Positions 1-11,920 of a stretch of DNA of 64,000 nt are shown here, one piece after another. Both the position numbers and the translations under genes were made by a program. The notes under the pieces were generated by a model. It was given only the letters and a program-made list of their open reading frames with translations, did no database searches and was not told the DNA's origin. Numbering within the stretch: the first letter of the stretch is position 1; each line of letters begins with the position of its first letter. Source of the DNA: Metellina segmentata (taxonomy: Eukaryota > Arthropoda > Arachnida > Araneae > Tetragnathidae); contig OX375879.1 of assembly GCA_947359465.1 (NCBI GenBank), positions 123,164,486-123,228,485 of the forward strand, written 5' to 3'.

Positions 1-64
1 CGTCCATTATTGTAGGGTAGTGTATATGAAGATTAAGACTTGTGATTGATGCCTTTAAATTAAA

Positions 65-176
65 TTCAAAATTACGTGGTGTTGTCGTCGAATCTTTCCC
101 TTCCGGTTTCATCTCGGGCCGTCGCCAATAGCCCGTTGTGTTCTTTCACTGCGACTATAATTAAAATATCTACTTA
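65..176 (+). mobile_element. SINE-A 3' fragment
   Basis: This is the 3' half of a tRNA-derived SINE family that recurs through the window. The diagnostic tail includes GCCAATAGCCCGTTGTGTT followed by a CACTGCGAC-type motif. The tRNA-like head is missing, so this copy is 5'-truncated. No function beyond retroposition (dependent on LINE machinery) is expected. Confidence 0.75.
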
Positions 177-1640
177 TCTTTATATTATAACTACTGCAAA
201 CCCAATTTTATTGTTTTCATAAAAGTAATTAAAAAAATTTATTTTAAAACTTTGTGACATGTTCTCCACGCATTAGTTTCATGAATTTTGTTTAAACTTT
301 ATCTAAAAGAAATTTTTGCTTTTAAAGTATACCAGGTCAATAGAATACAATGAGTTAATTTGAAAATATAATTGTTATTATAGGAGACTCGAGTTATTTT
401 ACTCTAAAAAATTCAATCGAAAATTCATTTTTGTGTTTATATTGATAACTCTTCACCTGTGGTACCCGAGTATTAGTTTAGTATGAAAGTATCATTTGAT
501 GAAACAGGCATAACTGTATAAGCATTCTAAGTTCTCCTTATTAAGAGTATTTTCAGAGATTGAAAAGATTCGGTTTACAAAAATTCAAAGGGTTGTAATT
601 AAAAATTAACTATTCGGCCTTTAAAACTACCCTAATCAATGAAAATGATCTTGGAAAGGTCTTTAAATGAAAAAGGTCCACTACCACCTTAAAGAGAATG
701 ATACAAATTTGCTTTCATGGCAAATTTTTGCTTTTGGTACAGAATTAATTATACGTGGTGCTATTTCACAGGTTAAGTATTAAGTTCCGAAAAACATTGT
801 TCTACGCTCAGGCGTGACATTTTGAAAAGGGCTGAGAATATGGATAAGATATTTTCCATCGATACCACAGAACTGAAAATCTTCCTGCCATCAAACGTGT
901 GTTGATGCTTATCAAGTGCAATGGAAAGCTAAAGGGAATCTTAAAGCACTCTCTCTTTCTATGTGGTATAACATTTGCCATTCCCTCATAACAGCTATTA
1001 CACTGAGTCTTCAATGCAGTTCGAAAAGCAATAGTACCATGTACCCAATAGTCTATCATACTCGTAGAAGATAATGACACACGTCTTGGAAGCTCTCGAG
1101 GTAAATATTGCACGCACTTTTTATCTGCAGCATCCAGTTCTTACACCTTTCTGAAGGCCTGATGTTCACGCCGTGCTTATTTTTATGACAGTTGTATCGC
1201 TACTCTTTAATTGGCGTAACCTTTCATGTATTTGACGAACGTCAAGAACGTTGCCATTTTCTCTGTTTGTGCTGATTTCTGGACGCGATAACATGCTATG
1301 GACAGCGTTCCGATCCAGGAACAATTCCTCGCGTGCTTAGGATAGCACGACTCTTTTGTGTACATAGTATATCTCTTTCTTTGTAACACACAATAGTACA
1401 GCAATCACTATAAATAAACATAATAGCAGTCCACTAAGGTGTGTATTTTTGTGTGGACCCCGACACATACCAGCGCGTTAGACACCACGTAGAATCCAAT
1501 CGGATTAGTTTCTACATCCTATAACTAACGATTAAGAAAGGGAATTGACGCGAACACTCCAAGATTCCTCGCCTGTCAAGATTTGACCCATTTTTCGAAT
1601 GGCGAGATATCCCGCCATCAAGATCTTATCTGTTTTGCTA
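177..1640. other. Unassigned AT-rich stretch
   Basis: I see no supported gene, RNA or repeat here. Open frames are short (about 100 residues or less) and match no family I recognise. Composition is the AT-rich background of the window. Confidence 0.6.
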
Positions 1641-2720
1641 ATCACATCTCGTCTACACAACCACCAGGAGAATTAAAGGGATAACTGGACCTAGCCAGGG
1701 TAATTTGTACGTGGATGAAGACACGGGTATGTCGAGCGACAACATACGAAAGCCTTTACATGATGGAGTGGCGATATCGGTATGACATTCGACCACTCGC
1801 ATTCCCTTCCTGGAGCTTGGGTGCCGAAGTGGCTGGGAATAGCTCTTCAGAATGGTCGAAACATTCATCCATCAACTCGTTGGATTGTAAATCTGAGAGC
1901 CAACATACTCTCCTGCCTAGTAGGCTCATCCCGCCCTCGATTCCATCCAAGACAGAAGGTGCCAGTGTGTCAACGGACATGGTGTTAAACAAAGATTTTC
2001 GGTGCCCTCCTACGAAGTCGAGACGAAAGGAAAATGGACCACCATCGATCGGGGACTTGCAACTAAAACTTCGACTGTGTTGGTCACCTTATCCGAGCGT
2101 CTTGTTCTGAAGAGCAAGCCTTTGAAGCTTTGAAGCGGAGGCAGACTTCGCCGTGAGCGGCAATTAGGAGCAGATTCTTTGCGACCTATACTTTTCGGTA
2201 GACACTGAGTCCTGTGGTACCAGACGACCATTCCCGTCAGATTTAGGACGTCCATCCTACGTGTAGCCAATAGTGGTAGATAATTGATCTGCGGCCTGGA
2301 ATCGTATATAACGATACCAATAAATCTTGTGATATCAAGTTCGACGGGTTATATTTCTGTACGTCCCCGTCAAAAGGTCACCAGACGCTACAGCGGTTTC
2401 AGCTTTAACTCTCAAAACACATCCTACGTTTATTTCGGTCGGCGTTGAAATTTGCATCCTGACCTAGAGATCTTTCTGGGTGGTATCAGCATTGCAGTGG
2501 AGGACAGAGCATATTTTATGTATTATTTCACACCATAAACTTACCTTCTTCTCCACTACAAACAAATGTGAGTATCTTGTAAGAAAAGGCCCAATCTTTA
2601 AAAACTACTTTCGACACGTTTTGGGTAGGTATTTTAATTTTCGTTACACTGGAACAACACCATTGAGAGAACATATCGTCCAACAACGTATGTACTTCTT
2701 GTAGCATTACGAACCACGGT
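1640..2720. other. Unassigned stretch with long quasi-open frames
   Basis: Both strands show overlapping open stretches of 70-130 codons, less AT-rich than the flanks. On the plus strand, several segments from about 1713 to 2700 stay open between isolated stops, as expected of an old pseudogene. I do not recognise any family: no RT, DDE or zinc-finger motif is visible. A decayed transposon gene or a decayed host exon are both possible. Confidence 0.3.
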
Positions 2721-2881
2721 CAGACACCGGGCCAAGGCAGGACCATAGACGTGAGAGTCTGAGCATCGCTATTGAGAGACACGTTAAAAAGCCACCATGT
2801 CGACTAATAGTCACATGGCAGCTCTGAAAAACTGATTTGGTTGACCGATTCGGTACCTTATCACTTCGTTGGGCAGTATAA

Positions 2882-2917
2882 CATCTTATGATAAGATGTG
2901 TGTGTTTGAATACACAC
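2882..2917. repeat. Two adjacent short hairpins
   Basis: CATCTTAT and ATAAGATG are separated by a single base (2882-2898). They are followed at once by a second inverted repeat whose GTGTGT arm pairs with a downstream ACACAC arm (about 2899-2917). The significance is unknown. It may be the terminus of an old MITE. Confidence 0.5.
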
Positions 2918-3207
2918 TTCTAGTGGCGACCAAGTTGGTGATTTCGCCAAATGCTACCACTATGTCGAGTGAATCATTCGAATGATACATTTATGGATTG
3001 GAGTCTTTTCAAGTCCAGTGGACCCATCAGATGAGGGGGGGGGGGCGGGTTAGGTTCTACCCACCTGACAATAGTACTCTATGGGTCACGTTTCGACTAG
3101 TTCTGGTCACAGTATACTGGACACATAAGAAAGTTACCCCATACACTGCTCATTTTACTTATATATTTTCTCTATCGAAAAAGATTTGGAGTAACCGCAG
3201 AGGGATT

Positions 3208-3702
3208 TTAAATGGAAAGCAAAGAATTTTCGAGTTTAGAGTACAGATAATTAGAATTATATATATATATACCCCACAAAGGTTCAATTATATTGAGATA
3301 AGAGAACTGAGGCGGCCAGATGAGGTGCTCTATTTCATCATCGTGTTCATAAAACCAGTCTTGGGCAATTCCATAGGCGTGAATGGGGGCATTATCATCT
3401 TGGAAGACTGGTCGTTTATCAGAAAACACAGTTTGCACCATTGGGTGAATATGGTCGGCAAGAAGACTGACATAATCCTCTCCTGTAACACGGCCATTCA
3501 GAACAACAAGTGGGCCAAGACCACGATGTGATATCGCACCACAGATCATCACTGAATTGACCAGTTTAAGGAATTCTTTAAATTTGTGAATGCTGACTAT
3601 GGGGACATCATTTACTTTTTGGAAGTAAGATGGGTAATCGAGGTAAAATGTTGAAAAGATTTTGATTTGCGAAATGAAATCAAGTCGTTCATGGAATCTC
3701 AA
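3208..3702 (-). pseudogene. Tc1-like transposase fragment, family B
   Basis: The minus strand encodes the catalytic half of a Tc1/mariner DDE transposase. Visible motifs are GRVTGEDYVSLL, FQDDNAPIH with the second catalytic Asp, and a degraded LNIIEPLWG carrying the third acidic residue. The first Asp and the N-terminal paired helix-turn-helix domains are missing. The same family is present as an end-to-end copy at 57755-58990. Termini are not recognisable here, so this is an old truncated copy. Confidence 0.85.
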
Positions 3703-3719
3703 ACAAAATGTGTGCCAGA

Positions 3720-5440
3720 ACTTGATGATGGAAACTACTAGCTCCCAGATTTTGCATTTTTACTAGATTTGACAGCTCGTTTAATTGAGTTAAACATGCG
3801 TCTTTAAAATGAAAACCAACTGATCAATACAATATTTCAAATTATGCAACCGTTCGAAATGAAACTGAAACTACGACAATCTCAAATTAAGACAAACAAT
3901 TTTATGCATTTTGATCGTTAGCTAAACATTGTCCCGGGAACAACTAAAAATGGGCAGCCATGCTTTTTTGTTTGATGAAAACATTTGAGAATAGGTTTCA
4001 AGACTTCCGGAAAAATCATCAATCCTTTGTTATATTTGCGACACTATTTTCAATGAACATAAACCTGTCAATCTGACATTGAATTTGAAAAAAAAAATCC
4101 TGATGCAACTAAACTTCTATAAGACATGTCATCCCAGAGAAAAATCTCTCGCTTCACAATCATGCCTTAGTCCTGACATCACTATTTGGTAGTATCTACA
4201 TTTGTAAGTAGGTATTTTTAAGGATGGAGCACGCGATGGGCAGAACTAGAACCGAAATCTGATGAGCACCTTAAGAATTCACTGAGAATCGCAGCTACTT
4301 CCTTCGAACCAAATGTCGAAGCATTAGCGTCTCAAAAACAATGTCAAACATCTCACTCATCTCATGTTACGGTCTTATCTTTTACCTTTATAGTTAAAAA
4401 TTCAGGAATTAATGAAGCTTAAATTACTTTTATGTGTTAACTATATATTCTACGTATTTTTTCTCATCAGCTATCGTTAGTGTTAATGTATTTTATGTGT
4501 GGGATACAACACAACTCGTCTTCTTATAATGTGACCTAGCAAAGCTAAAAGAATGGACACCCCCTGATTTATATCATGCAAAGAGTCTTTTATATAGAAA
4601 AGGGCTAAGTGACTAGAAGAAGGATTACAGACAAATTACAAGCGACGAAAGTTTACAGAATTCAAGTTGGAGCAAGACAATTCCTCTTGGGGATTTATTC
4701 ACTACACATGACAGAATTTTTAAAAAAGTATTTTTCTTCAAGTAATCTTGTGCAAGACTTTTGTGGATTCCTTGCAGTGAAAGTAGAGTAGAGAGGAATA
4801 TGCGATCGTAGTGTTTTTTTTTTTTTTTTGGGGGGGGGAGTAGTAAGACAGATGGCCGAATTCCTCTCACGTCTCCTAAGTTAAACAGTGTGTAATTACC
4901 TTTAATGGCAGTTCGAAATCCAGTGTTCATTGATATGCAACTACGCATTATACGCTCTTGCTTTATTTTTCCACGCCAGTTTGTTGCCATTCGAGGCGCT
5001 TGCAAACCTGTTTAAGGACGAGGTGTATAATTTAGCTGTAACAACTCAAACCAGTTCGTTGAAAGCTCTCTCACATATTCTTAATTATCAAACTCTTTTG
5101 CATACTTACCACACGCGAAACGGTGGAATTTAACTTTCAATCGCCCTCCAGCGAATGCAAATCCAGGAAGTCAATTTTAAAGTCGGACATATGATCAGAG
5201 GGTGTGGGAATTTCCCGAGTTCGTGCTTCTCGGCATCGCACCGACTTCAGTCGTAAGCCACGGGGGGATCTCAAGATGGCACCGTGTCCGCTGAAGGTCA
5301 TAGCCACTTTTTTCACTTAATTGGATAGGGTTTTTTACATCCCGTGAGTCTTCAAAACAGTATCGGGAAATATTGGACCGTTATGGGAAAACCGATGCGA
5401 AAAGGAAACAGGGTAAAAAAACATCTTGATGTAACATCGT
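3720..5440. other. Unassigned stretch
   Basis: No supported gene. A T-tract followed directly by a G-tract lies at about 4814-4841, and a G-tract lies just upstream of this interval at about 3037-3050. Short open frames here match no family I recognise. Confidence 0.5.
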
Positions 5441-5443
5441 TTC

Positions 5444-5848
5444 GGGACCGTGGTGGCCCAGTTGGAAGAAGAGTGGATTAGCAACTAGAGGGTTGCGGTT
5501 TCAAACTAGGTCCAACCGAATGCCGTATTGTAAACGAGAGCTGGTGCAGGTTACAGTTGGACCGCGATAGCTCACTCGGAAGGAACGGGTTAGCAACCGG
5601 AGGCTTGCCAGTTCGTAACTAGACTGCCAGGGGGTGGTGCACGTTAAATCTGTCATGACTTCAGATGCGTGGTGGGGAAGCTTGGACAGTGGGATGTCCA
5701 CTCATGTCATCCTCGTTGACGTCGTCATCTGACAGTGGTTCAAAAGGACAATGTGTGTTGCATTCGGAACTTTCTCTTCGAAAATGATCCTAACCGTCGC
5801 CAATAGCTCGTTGTGTTGATCCAGTGCGACGTAAATTCAACTGCCTAA
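5444..5848 (+). mobile_element. SINE-A copy with two tRNA-like heads
   Basis: The element starts with a tRNA-like head (GTGGTGGCCCAGTTGGAAG as A-box region, then GGTTTCAAACTAGG as B-box region). A second diverged head follows at about 5566-5625 (GCGATAGCTCACTCGG, then AGTTCGTAACTAG). The body (GTGGTGCACGTTAAATCTGTC) and tail (CGTCGCCAATAGCTCGTTG) are the standard SINE-A ones. The two heads in tandem suggest a dimeric organisation. Transcription would be by RNA polymerase III from the internal boxes, but several box bases are mutated. Confidence 0.8.
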
Positions 5849-6496
5849 CGTTTGTTCTCAGATTATAAGAATGGAACATTAAAAGCATTAACTTGAAATT
5901 AAACTTCCGATTTAAATCGATTTTAAATGAAGCTTTATTCGTGTTTCACGAAAACCGCGATAATTTTGTAATACCAACACGAGCTAATTTTATTATTCAA
6001 TGTTTACGTCATATCGAGATTAGAATATACAATTATGTCCATAAATTAAAGATAATGCCAGCTCCGACAAATAAAGGTTCAGAAACAAAACAAACGTGAC
6101 TTATTCATAAAGCCCATTTATTAAACAAAAGATAAAGAACAAAAAAGATGGTGTATGTATGATACCATTCATAAAAACTACGATTGTTGCTCACTGGAGC
6201 ACTTTCAAAGAATATCGACCATACAAAAACTTAATGGGGTTCAGTACCCAAAATCTTAAAAATAATGTTAATTTTTTTTATAACATTAAAAAATGCTATA
6301 GATATTTCTGAATAAAATGACACAAAAATTTTATTTCTGTCTTTTAAAGAGCCTGCGAAATTAGGAATTTAGTATTTTGACATCTGCGCATCCGACGAGC
6401 CCATATTGAAGTAATTCGTGGAGTTTTTACAATCGCGCCATTTTAAACAAAAAAAGCCAGAATATTATAAAGTGGACATATGCCATCATTGTTAAA

Positions 6497-6724
6497 ATGA
6501 TGCCAGTATTTCAAAGACTATCTTCAGATTCTTTGTTGGAAAGATGTAGCAAAGGGGAAACTCAAAATCGAAACGAATCTCCTCATAACATGGTTTGGAG
6601 CCATTGACCTAAAAACTTAAATGCTTCGAAAGTTCGAGCCCAGATTGCTGCAGCCAGAGCCATTGTGGACTTCAACAAGGGACTAACTTCTAGCATAAAA
6701 GATGTGTTGGATTGTGCTCGTGTC
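6497..6724 (+). pseudogene. Kolobok-type transposase C-terminal remnant
   Basis: The reading frame contains RCSKGETQNRNES and, after one stop, AIVDFNKG. The pattern (CxxGxTQNxNE, then a W..xPK segment, then FNxG) is what I know from the C-terminal part of Kolobok and related 'Mutator-like' transposases of arthropods. Only about 75 codons survive, with one stop in the middle. The N-terminal region, including any THAP domain, is gone. Confidence 0.6.
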
Positions 6725-7090
6725 TTGTTACTGCGAAAACTTCTCAATGCTGTCCAAACGAAAGGACTGATGACGATTCAGGAAAGCTGCAATTGCCTAC
6801 ACAACCTGCAGAAAAAAAGTTCAGCTTACCAAAATTAAATTAAATGAAGCAGTAACTGTAGGAAGCAAGCCAAAATACCTTCTAGGAGGTTTTTGAATAA
6901 AATTTAAGTACGTAAAAGTGTGTTTTTACCAATTTAAAACTTTAACGACATTTTTCTCAGTGATGCTTTTTTCGCAATTTTCTTAGTTTAAATTAATATA
7001 AATGAAAAATTATTTGTCATAATTGTATGACATTTTCTGCACATGTTTACCAAATACATATATCTTTAATTTATCTTCGGCAATTACGTA

Positions 7091-8043
7091 CAGGGTGATT
7101 TTTTTTAAACTGACACTATTCAGAGCCATCTGTAGCTTGATCTAGTAACCAAAATGGCACCAAACTCGGTATGGAGACTAAACATGACATGGGAAGTAGG
7201 ATTCCGTGAGAAAAAAATTTAGTTACAAAAATCGGCGATAGGGGTATTTATGGTGCTGTCTAATGTAAAAAGTGTAACAAAAAAAGAAAAATAATAACAC
7301 ACACAAAATTACAGGCAAATGTTAAGTTTTATTCACCATATTCACTTCTCCACATAGTAGGGGAGAACTCGCTGAAAGACTTTCCATACTGTGGAAAAAT
7401 TCTTGTCCAATTGTCGCACTACACCCCGGTAGCTGCTTCTACCAGCAATGGTTCCCTGTGATCTGTCGACGATTGCAGTTGCAACATCTGTTATCACCTC
7501 TTCTGACACAGGTTTAAGTCCCCCTGCCTGCACGAATTGTCAGTGACCCTGTTTCCTCGAACTTCTTATTCATTCCCTTAAAAGCATTAAGCGATAAAGG
7601 CCTCTTGCGTAGCTTCTGTCGGATTCTAAACTCACGAAGAGCTGTGGATGCATTGCACTGATTAAGATAAAATAGCTTCACAGGTAAAGCATGTTCTGGT
7701 AATGTGAGTCCCATATTCACTTGAGCTGGCTCACTTCAGCTGAGAATATTTTTCGGAGCTGTCTGCATGTATTTATAGCCCAAATTACTGGCGCTGTTGT
7801 CACATACGAAAGAATAAATTTGCATTTTGCTTTGATACCCGTGTTTTATGCTAATTCTCGGTTTGATAAGCTACAACAGCGTCATAAATACCCCTATCGG
7901 TGATTTTTGGAACTAATTTTTTTTTCGCGGAATCCTACTTCCCATGTTATCATTAGTCTCTTTACCGAGTTTGGTGCCATTTCGGTTGTTAGATCGAGCT
8001 ACAGGTGACTCTGAATAGTGTCAGTTTAAAAGAAATCACCCTG
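7091..8043 (-). mobile_element. Mariner-type element with ~150-bp TIRs, deleted
   Basis: The ends are CAGGGTGATT and AATCACCCTG, flanked by TA (7089-7090 and 8044-8045). The inverted repeats continue inward about 150 bp on each side. The minus strand carries two pieces of a helix-turn-helix N-terminus in 7342-7720: a first HTH ending in KFEETGSLTIRAG, then EEVITDVATAIVDRSQG. This is the DUF4817-like N-terminus typical of some IS630/Tc1/mariner relatives. No catalytic domain is present, so this copy is an internally deleted passenger. Confidence 0.85.
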
Positions 8044-8436
8044 TATATGTATATTGTTTATATTTCTATAATTTTTCAAATGTTTTATATTGCATTTTTT
8101 TTGCACTTTTGGTGTTAAATCTATATATATATTTTAATTGAATTGAATTTAAAAATATTTCATGAAGACAATTTTTATTATGTATTATTATAAGTAATTA
8201 AAAAAAAAACTTTGTAATTTGACACACAAAATTTTAAGATGTATCAATTTTGAACCTAGTCAAAATTTTGCACTTTTAAAAATTTCATTTAAATAATAAT
8301 TTAAAAAAAATATATATAAATTAGTTAGTTAAATTGCACAATATAATATGGATCAACAAAAAAAATTTCAAGACAATTCCTTAAAAATTAAAGACTTTAA
8401 AATTTTGGGTAACCCCCTTAACATGACATGGTTGTT

Positions 8437-9583
8437 ACGATGGTTAATACACTGTATGTCTCCCAGATTATGAAATACAGTCCGTACAATGCCTAGGCAT
8501 GCTGAGGATCAAATTATCGAGCTGATCTTGGGGAAGATCACTCCACTCAGCAAGCAATGCTCTCCGAAAGTTCAGGTACACATGTAAGAGGTGGATGACG
8601 GGCTGCAACTCGTCGGCCAAACATGTCCCACACATGCTCTATAGGATTCAAGTCAGGTGAGAATGCTGGCCATTCCGTACGGGTGATATCCTCAGATTCA
8701 AGGCATTCGTTTACAATGTTTGCACGGTGAGGACGGGCGTTGTCATCCATAAACACAAATTCTGCGCCCATGGCATTCCTAAACAATCGTACATGTTGTT
8801 CTAGAATGGTGTCCCGATAAATTTGGCCTCTTATAGTTCCGATTTGAACATGTAGATCTGTTCTGGTGCCCTGTATAATTCCGCCCCAAACGAGCAATCC
8901 TGTACCACCGGTGTCGTTCAATGATGTTGTCTTCGTGGTAGCGGGTACCTGGCCTTCTCCATATGAACGTCCGCCGTGAATCATACTGGAAACTAAATAT
9001 GGACTCGTCGGAAAACATCACACAAGCCCACTGTGACGATGTCCACATTGCATGTTCTCTACTCCAGGCTAACCGCTGGTGACAGTAAGTTGCCGTGAGC
9101 GGAACACATATGATAGGCCTGCTTCTTCTTCTCTGTGGAGGAAGAACCCTCCGTCTCACCCTTAACTTTGGGTACATCAGATTGACCTTTCAAATGAACA
9201 GATGGGGAAATCCTCTATTAGGAATCTGATAGGCCTGCGAGCATATATACCAACATGTCCCAAACGTCTGTAAACGGTTTCCTTGAAACTGTCGTACACG
9301 TGGCTGAAGATAGCTGACGAGAAAGGTCGGATGATGTGCTCCGTCTGCTTCATTTTGCAGTTACTGCCAAATACCGATCGTCATTCTTCGTTGTAACTCG
9401 TGGGAGACCTGTACTGTAACGTCTAATGACATTTTCATCATTTTGGAATCGTTGCCAAAGCCTAGAGATGACACTTTGAGCTATTTCAAGTTCCACTGAA
9501 ACTTCCGGCTGAGTTCGCCCACATTCCAGGCAGCCGATAACTCTACCACGTAAAATATCATCGGCATGCGCCTTCTGTGCCAT
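8437..9583 (-). pseudogene. Tc1-like DDE transposase, family A (broken)
   Basis: The start codon is at 9583. The N-terminus contains an HTH segment (SVISRLWQRF) and the GRP-type linker (TGLPRVTT). After a frameshift near 9350 come VPLTATYCHQRLAWSREHAMW and FSDESIFSF (first Asp). A further frame change near 8980 leads to FMDDNARPHRANIV (second Asp) and SPDLNPIEHVWDM (Glu). All three DD34E catalytic residues are readable, but the frame is broken at least twice, so no active protein is made. It would have cut and pasted the element at TA sites. Confidence 0.9.
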
Positions 9584-9833
9584 AACTATTCGGTTGTGGC
9601 ACTGAGCGGCTTACAGAACGCTTGTGAACAATTATACTTCTTTGCTACCACTCCTTATATACACCTCTCTTACACTCTCGTCATTGGGACGTACTATTGG
9701 CGTCATCTGATGACTTCCTGTAATTTGGATATTATTCTTGAAGATGCGTGCGAGAACTCAACAGGTGAAATTTTTACTTTAGAGTTCGATTTCCTTGATT
9801 CTGAACTATCCTTAATTTATGGACAGGAGTGTA

Positions 9834-10753
9834 GAGCAGTTATTGAAATTGTTATTACCATAAATATTGGAAGTACTCATTTTTGAGATAAACTTGTTTT
9901 GTTTTAAGAATTAAGAATTTCGGATAAATTTCTGATTTTTAAAATAATTTCGATTTCATTACTTTGAAGCTCCGAAGAGACATTGCCTTAACAAGATCTT
10001 TGTACCTCCTACATGACAAAATTGATTTGCGTTTTTAGTTCCTAGTATTGACTTGAACATCTCCACTACAATTACCCAAACAATAGTTCACTCAATAGTT
10101 CCGATATTTTTTATGATGACGAGATCCAGAAAGATTCAGTCTTCTTCTAATGACGAGATATCTCGTCAATCCACATGCGGATGGCGCTGATTGACGAGAT
10201 GCAACCCACAAGAGCGTGAATTAGTTATGACCAGCACACCCGCTCATAGCAGAACCGCAGTATCATTTATCACACTTGATACCTCATCGAAATTCATTTA
10301 GAATGAACTAAAGTATATCGAGAGATTATATTTTACAGAGTCGCTAATTTCCCACCGCTGCGTTGTTCCAGTGCGACATTAATTAAGCAGCTGCTACGTT
10401 GTTGTCTTGTGTTTGACGCATTTGGGGCCAACCAACCACTCAATGTTGTGGCGGTAACAACTCATTCAATTACTATTCAGTGGAAAGCAGCTTGTTTTTT
10501 CCCAAAGCGAAAAAGGTGGTCAGCATCGATTTGTGGAGCGCAAGTAGCGGATTGTTTTGATGTGTGGACCACCGCGCTGTTAAAATCGGCATTCCAGGGC
10601 GATTCCAATCGGAATGGCGGGGACACTTTCTCCTCCACGCCAGGCACGTCGCCCGAAAGGACACTTTCATCTTCCTCCTCTCAAACCAACCGAACGCTCG
10701 TTTTCAGTGTTTCGTGTTTTCTTTCCCCTTCGAAGGCATCTCTCCGAAAAACT
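9834..10753. other. Unassigned stretch with SINE tail trace
   Basis: No supported gene. A short match to the SINE-A end (CGTTGTTCCAGTGCGACAT) lies at about 10363-10381. The later part (10400-10750) is more GC-rich and has several overlapping open frames, none of which I recognise. I read them as chance frames in GC-rich DNA. Confidence 0.45.
10117..10200. repeat. TGACGAGAT palindrome cluster
   Basis: TGACGAGATATCTCGTCA (10151-10168) is a perfect 18-bp palindrome. Additional single TGACGAGAT units start at 10117 and 10192 in the plus orientation. The four half-sites in 84 bp could be a dimer-binding cluster or the core of a decayed MITE. No flanking gene supports a regulatory role. Confidence 0.6.
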
Positions 10754-11115
10754 CCGTTTACAATGGAGTTGTAAACTTCTTACCCCTCCGAAAAGATATT
10801 CCGAGGAATGGCACTCATTTTATCGTCAAGATATCGTGTCTGGGAGGCGATTGGGCGAGTGTACAATTTTGTTTTCCACCAGGAGTCGGTTAAAATAAAA
10901 ATATTGCAACTTTTGGGAGAAAATTTCTCCGAGAAGAAATTTGGGTTGAAAATACCCCCCCCCTCCATTATTTCGTTCCCTTTCAGTATTGCGGACAATC
11001 ACTGCTCCCCTCAGTCCTTCGGCACCCCGTGGTCCCTCACGCCGTCGTTTTTTCGCTCTCTGTGACATTTTGCCCTCATCGCTTGCCTTGACCCCACCTC
11101 CCGCCAAACTATCAA
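10754..11115 (+). mobile_element. MITE family F, copy 1 (3'-truncated)
   Basis: It begins with a diverged terminus (CCGTTTACAATGGAGTTG). It runs through family landmarks: TTTTGTTTTCCACCAGGAGT, then a GACATTTTGCCCTCATCGCT segment, ending near CCCGCCAAACTATCA. Other copies are at 26619, 50735, 51664 and 54525. No coding capacity is convincing. Confidence 0.75.
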
Positions 11116-11314
11116 TGAATGACTTACTCGATCTGTTATATTCTTATAGAATCTGAATAATTCTAACGGCCAATAGATGGCGCTAGAGTCGTCGAACGTA
11201 TGCACGGGATTTGTAATGATGATTGTAATTAGATTGTATCAGAGACAGAGAGGGAATGGATGTATTAAGTATGGACGCACGTAACGTACTGTCTCGTGTG
11301 ATCCGCTTCTGCTA

Positions 11315-11382
<68 letters not shown>

Positions 11383-11568
11383 GTTATAATGCTAGCTAGT
11401 ATAGAATTGTTTTGCTAGTATATTTAAAAACATGACGTAGAGGGGGGAGGGGGCTAGTGTGGTCATGGGGCTAGTATGGATAACTTGATTAATTCTGCTA
11501 TTTGTCATTCAAAATCTCTCTGCAAGTTTTTGTAGAATAGCAACACTGATATAAACTTCCATGTGTAG
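11116..11568. other. Unassigned stretch around a TA microsatellite
   Basis: The interval contains the TA tract at 11316-11379. A G-rich segment (11440-11480) repeats a GGCTAGT motif. No gene is seen. Confidence 0.5.
11316..11379. repeat. (TA)n microsatellite
   Basis: An uninterrupted alternating TA tract of about 64 bp. Confidence 0.95.
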
Positions 11569-11915
11569 TTGCATGACCACACACCTGAAAGTTCAGTAGC
11601 AATTTATGAAACTAGGTTTTCATGGTGGAAAAGTAAGTTCTTTATTTGTATTTTAATTACAAGATTAGACTATTTTAATTCAATATTTTCAAATAAATAC
11701 CCAAATAGTAATTATCAGGAAAGAGGAAATAACTCTAAGTATTATAAAACGCGAAAACGTTCAACTCCTCAATTAGAAATGAGAAAGGGGAATTTAAATG
11801 TTTCAATTGCAATGACTATGTTCATATTTCTAGAGATTGTACCCAACCGAAAGTAACGAAATGTAACAAGCACGGTCACACTCAAAGAACGGGTAACGGA
11901 CGATCTGGGGAAAGT
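11569..11915 (+). pseudogene. Retrotransposon gag zinc-knuckle fragment
   Basis: Near 11790-11850 the plus strand reads CFNCNDYVHISRDC, a perfect CX2CX4HX4C zinc knuckle as found at the end of Ty3/gypsy Gag. It is preceded by a basic, Asn-rich stretch and followed by a second weaker Cys/His group (CNKHGH). The frame differs from the upstream open frame, so there is at least one frameshift. It may be the Gag end of the same gypsy copy whose pol begins at 18520, separated by later insertions. Confidence 0.7.
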
Positions 11916-11920
11916 AAGTA

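Larger units (their letters stand above)
6235..8417 (+). mobile_element. Kolobok-like TTAA-flanked element
   Basis: The insertion splits the Tc1 element and is flanked by TTAA on both sides (6231-6234 and 8418-8421). The intact family-A copy reads straight through this point with one TTAA, which confirms the duplication. Terminal inverted repeats are imperfect: GTACCCAAAATCTTAAAA at the left and its inverted counterpart TTTAAAATTTTGGGTAAC at the right. The interior holds a transposase remnant and a later 953-bp insertion. TTAA duplication is shared by piggyBac and Kolobok; the coding remnant favours Kolobok. Confidence 0.8.
6030..9831 (-). mobile_element. Tc1-like element, family A, interrupted
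   Basis: Both ends carry the inverted terminus TGTCCATAAATTAA (left at about 6036, right reading outward to 9831), flanked by TA dinucleotides at 6028-6029 and 9832-9833. A related copy at 39875-41369 has the same ends. The element itself totals about 1.6 kb. It is interrupted by 2.2 kb of later insertion (6235-8417). The transposase lies on the minus strand in 8437-9583. Confidence 0.9.

Noticed and set aside
2998..3531. 177-codon plus-strand open frame
   Set aside because: From about 3208 on it is the antisense shadow of the Tc1-like transposase fragment on the minus strand; the catalytic motifs are only on the minus strand.
10409..11107. Several overlapping 65-120-codon frames on both strands
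   Set aside because: GC-rich sequence largely made of MITE F copy 1. Frames overlap on both strands and none has a recognised domain.
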